Source: Clostridiales bacterium
GTDB taxonomy: Bacteria; Bacillota; Clostridia; Peptostreptococcales; BM714
Direction of reading: 5' to 3'
Assembly: GCA_002869095.1 (NCBI GenBank)
Contig: PKTO01000050.1
Span: 1 to 5,095 of the forward strand
DNA: 5,095 bases
A model generated the notes under the pieces. The model was given only the letters and a program-made list of their open reading frames with translations. It did not search any database and had not been told where the DNA came from. Shown here piece by piece: positions 4,371-5,095 of the stretch (positions are counted from its first letter, which is position 1; the number at the start of each line of letters is the position of its first letter). The translations under genes and the position numbers were made by a program.

Positions 4371-5095
4371 TTACTCTTCGTCGCTAAAGTCACATGTTGC
4401 TCTTGCTAAAACCGCATTTTCTTCATCTCTAAATTCAACTGTCAAGGTCTTGTCCTCGGCATCACCAAAATCAATTCGAAGATTGCTGGTTGCCGAACTG
4501 CTTGGCAATGGCCAAGTTGCAAGCGCAGCATCATTGGGAATATCAATCCATTCATCTTTATTGTTCTCATATTCCAGCTTCGCTTCATCATCGAAGAGAT
4601 AAAATGCCGATACCGTAACGCCCGAATCATCATTAGGTGTTGAAGTAAGCTCAAACTCAAATGCATTTAAAGTAGTAGCAGATTCCGTGATGTTGTCAAT
4701 CACGAGTGAAAGGGGAATCTCAACCAGATACTCCGAATCGTTGTCAAGGCCTGTGATTGTGGTGACATCCTGACCCAAGGCTTCCATGTCTTCGATGTCG
4801 TCTACGAGAGTCCCGTCCGAAGTTGTGTAGTAAACAGTTTCATCCTCATCGTCAATTTCCGTAACCCTGTATGCTGTACCGGATGAAAGCCCGTAAATCA
4901 CTTCATTTCCGGCTAAGCCTTCAAAACCGTCGGGCAAATCTTTGGCCAAGGCCACACGGCCAATCTCAATACCAGGATCAAATTCAAACAGCAACGCTTC
5001 AGGGGAAACCATTACAAAATCGACAGGAATCACGTATGCTCCAGGTGAGACGAAGCTTGCCCTGAAGTAGTCGACTATGCCGTCCGAAAGCTCGA
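4371..5095 (-). CDS. Very acidic protein of unknown function, C-terminal part
   Basis: The frame is open from the right edge to TAA at 4371, giving about 241 visible residues; the N-terminus lies beyond the window. A GTG at 5033 is in frame, but there is coding-like sequence before it (ELSDGIVDYFRASF) and no ribosome binding site, so it is not taken as the start. I do not recognise the family. In the last 220 residues there are roughly 53 Asp/Glu against 9 Lys/Arg, a single Cys near the end (CDFSDEE terminus) and no membrane helix. The sequence alternates short hydrophobic beta-like strands with acidic turns. Two segments look alike, AYVIPVDFVMVSP and YLVEIPLSLVIDN, and TTITGLDNDSEYLVEI resembles the closing strands of a fibronectin type III or similar beta-sandwich domain. 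This would suit a cell-surface or secreted beta-sandwich protein, but any signal peptide is out of view. It ends with a strong terminator and appears to be the last gene of its unit. Confidence 0.7.
   Translation of the reverse strand, partial: ELSDGIVDYFRASFVSPGAYVIPVDFVMVSPEALLFEFDPGIEIGRVALAKDLPDGFEGLAGNEVIYGLSSGTAYRVTEIDDEDETVYYTTSDGTLVDDIEDMEALGQDVTTITGLDNDSEYLVEIPLSLVIDNITESATTLNAFEFELTSTPNDDSGVTVSAFYLFDDEAKLEYENNKDEWIDIPNDAALATWPLPSSSATSNLRIDFGDAEDKTLTVEFRDEENAVLARATCDFSDEE

Noticed and set aside
4144..4602. A 152-codon rightward open frame crossing two leftward genes and a terminator
   Set aside because: It runs antisense across well-supported genes and the 4309-4344 hairpin and has low-complexity Ser/Leu-rich content typical of a shadow frame.

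Overview
The window looks like the chromosome of an anaerobic, low-to-middle GC Firmicute of the Clostridia type. The evidence is strong GGAGG-type ribosome binding sites, likely TTG starts, U-tailed hairpin terminators, a rubredoxin-less rubrerythrin-like diiron protein, a small protein resembling the TM1266 hydrogenase-system regulators, and a CATC-type flavin reductase beside TusA and YeeE. A genus cannot be assigned from this much sequence.

Layout: genes read rightward from the left edge to about 3014 and leftward from 3080 to the right edge, meeting at a shared terminator at 3015-3040. The left block (about 1-2018) is a tight three-gene operon. It holds the last 31 residues of a TusA-family sulfur carrier, a half-length YeeE/YedE (TsuA-type) membrane protein with one cysteine in its GFGCNIG motif, and a thioredoxin-reductase-like flavoprotein. 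A strong hairpin closes it. A separately transcribed EamA/DMT-type 10-TM exporter follows (2091-3014).

The leftward block contains, in transcription order from the right, the C-terminal part of a very acidic unrecognised protein (4371 to beyond the edge), an 81-residue TM1266/ACT-like protein (4009-4254), a ferritin-like diiron protein (3420-3911) and a cold-shock protein (3080-3280). A hairpin terminator can be drawn after each of these four genes, so they appear to be mostly separate transcription units. The csp gene has a near-consensus sigma-A promoter.

How the genes may work together: the left operon reads as a route for reduced or sulfane sulfur. YeeE would bring thiosulfate (or a related sulfur or selenium species) across the membrane, TusA would accept the sulfur, and the flavoprotein would supply electrons. 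The flavoprotein is the most unusual object here. It keeps FAD motifs and a CATC redox centre, but lacks the usual NADPH-phosphate HRRxxxR motif. It is fused to a thioredoxin fold without its CxxC and ends in a tail with five cysteines in eleven residues. The functional link is an inference from gene order. The right block combines iron/oxidative-stress and redox-regulation candidates without a clear shared pathway. No tRNA, rRNA, CRISPR array or mobile element was seen, and no gene-free stretch exceeds 300 bases.
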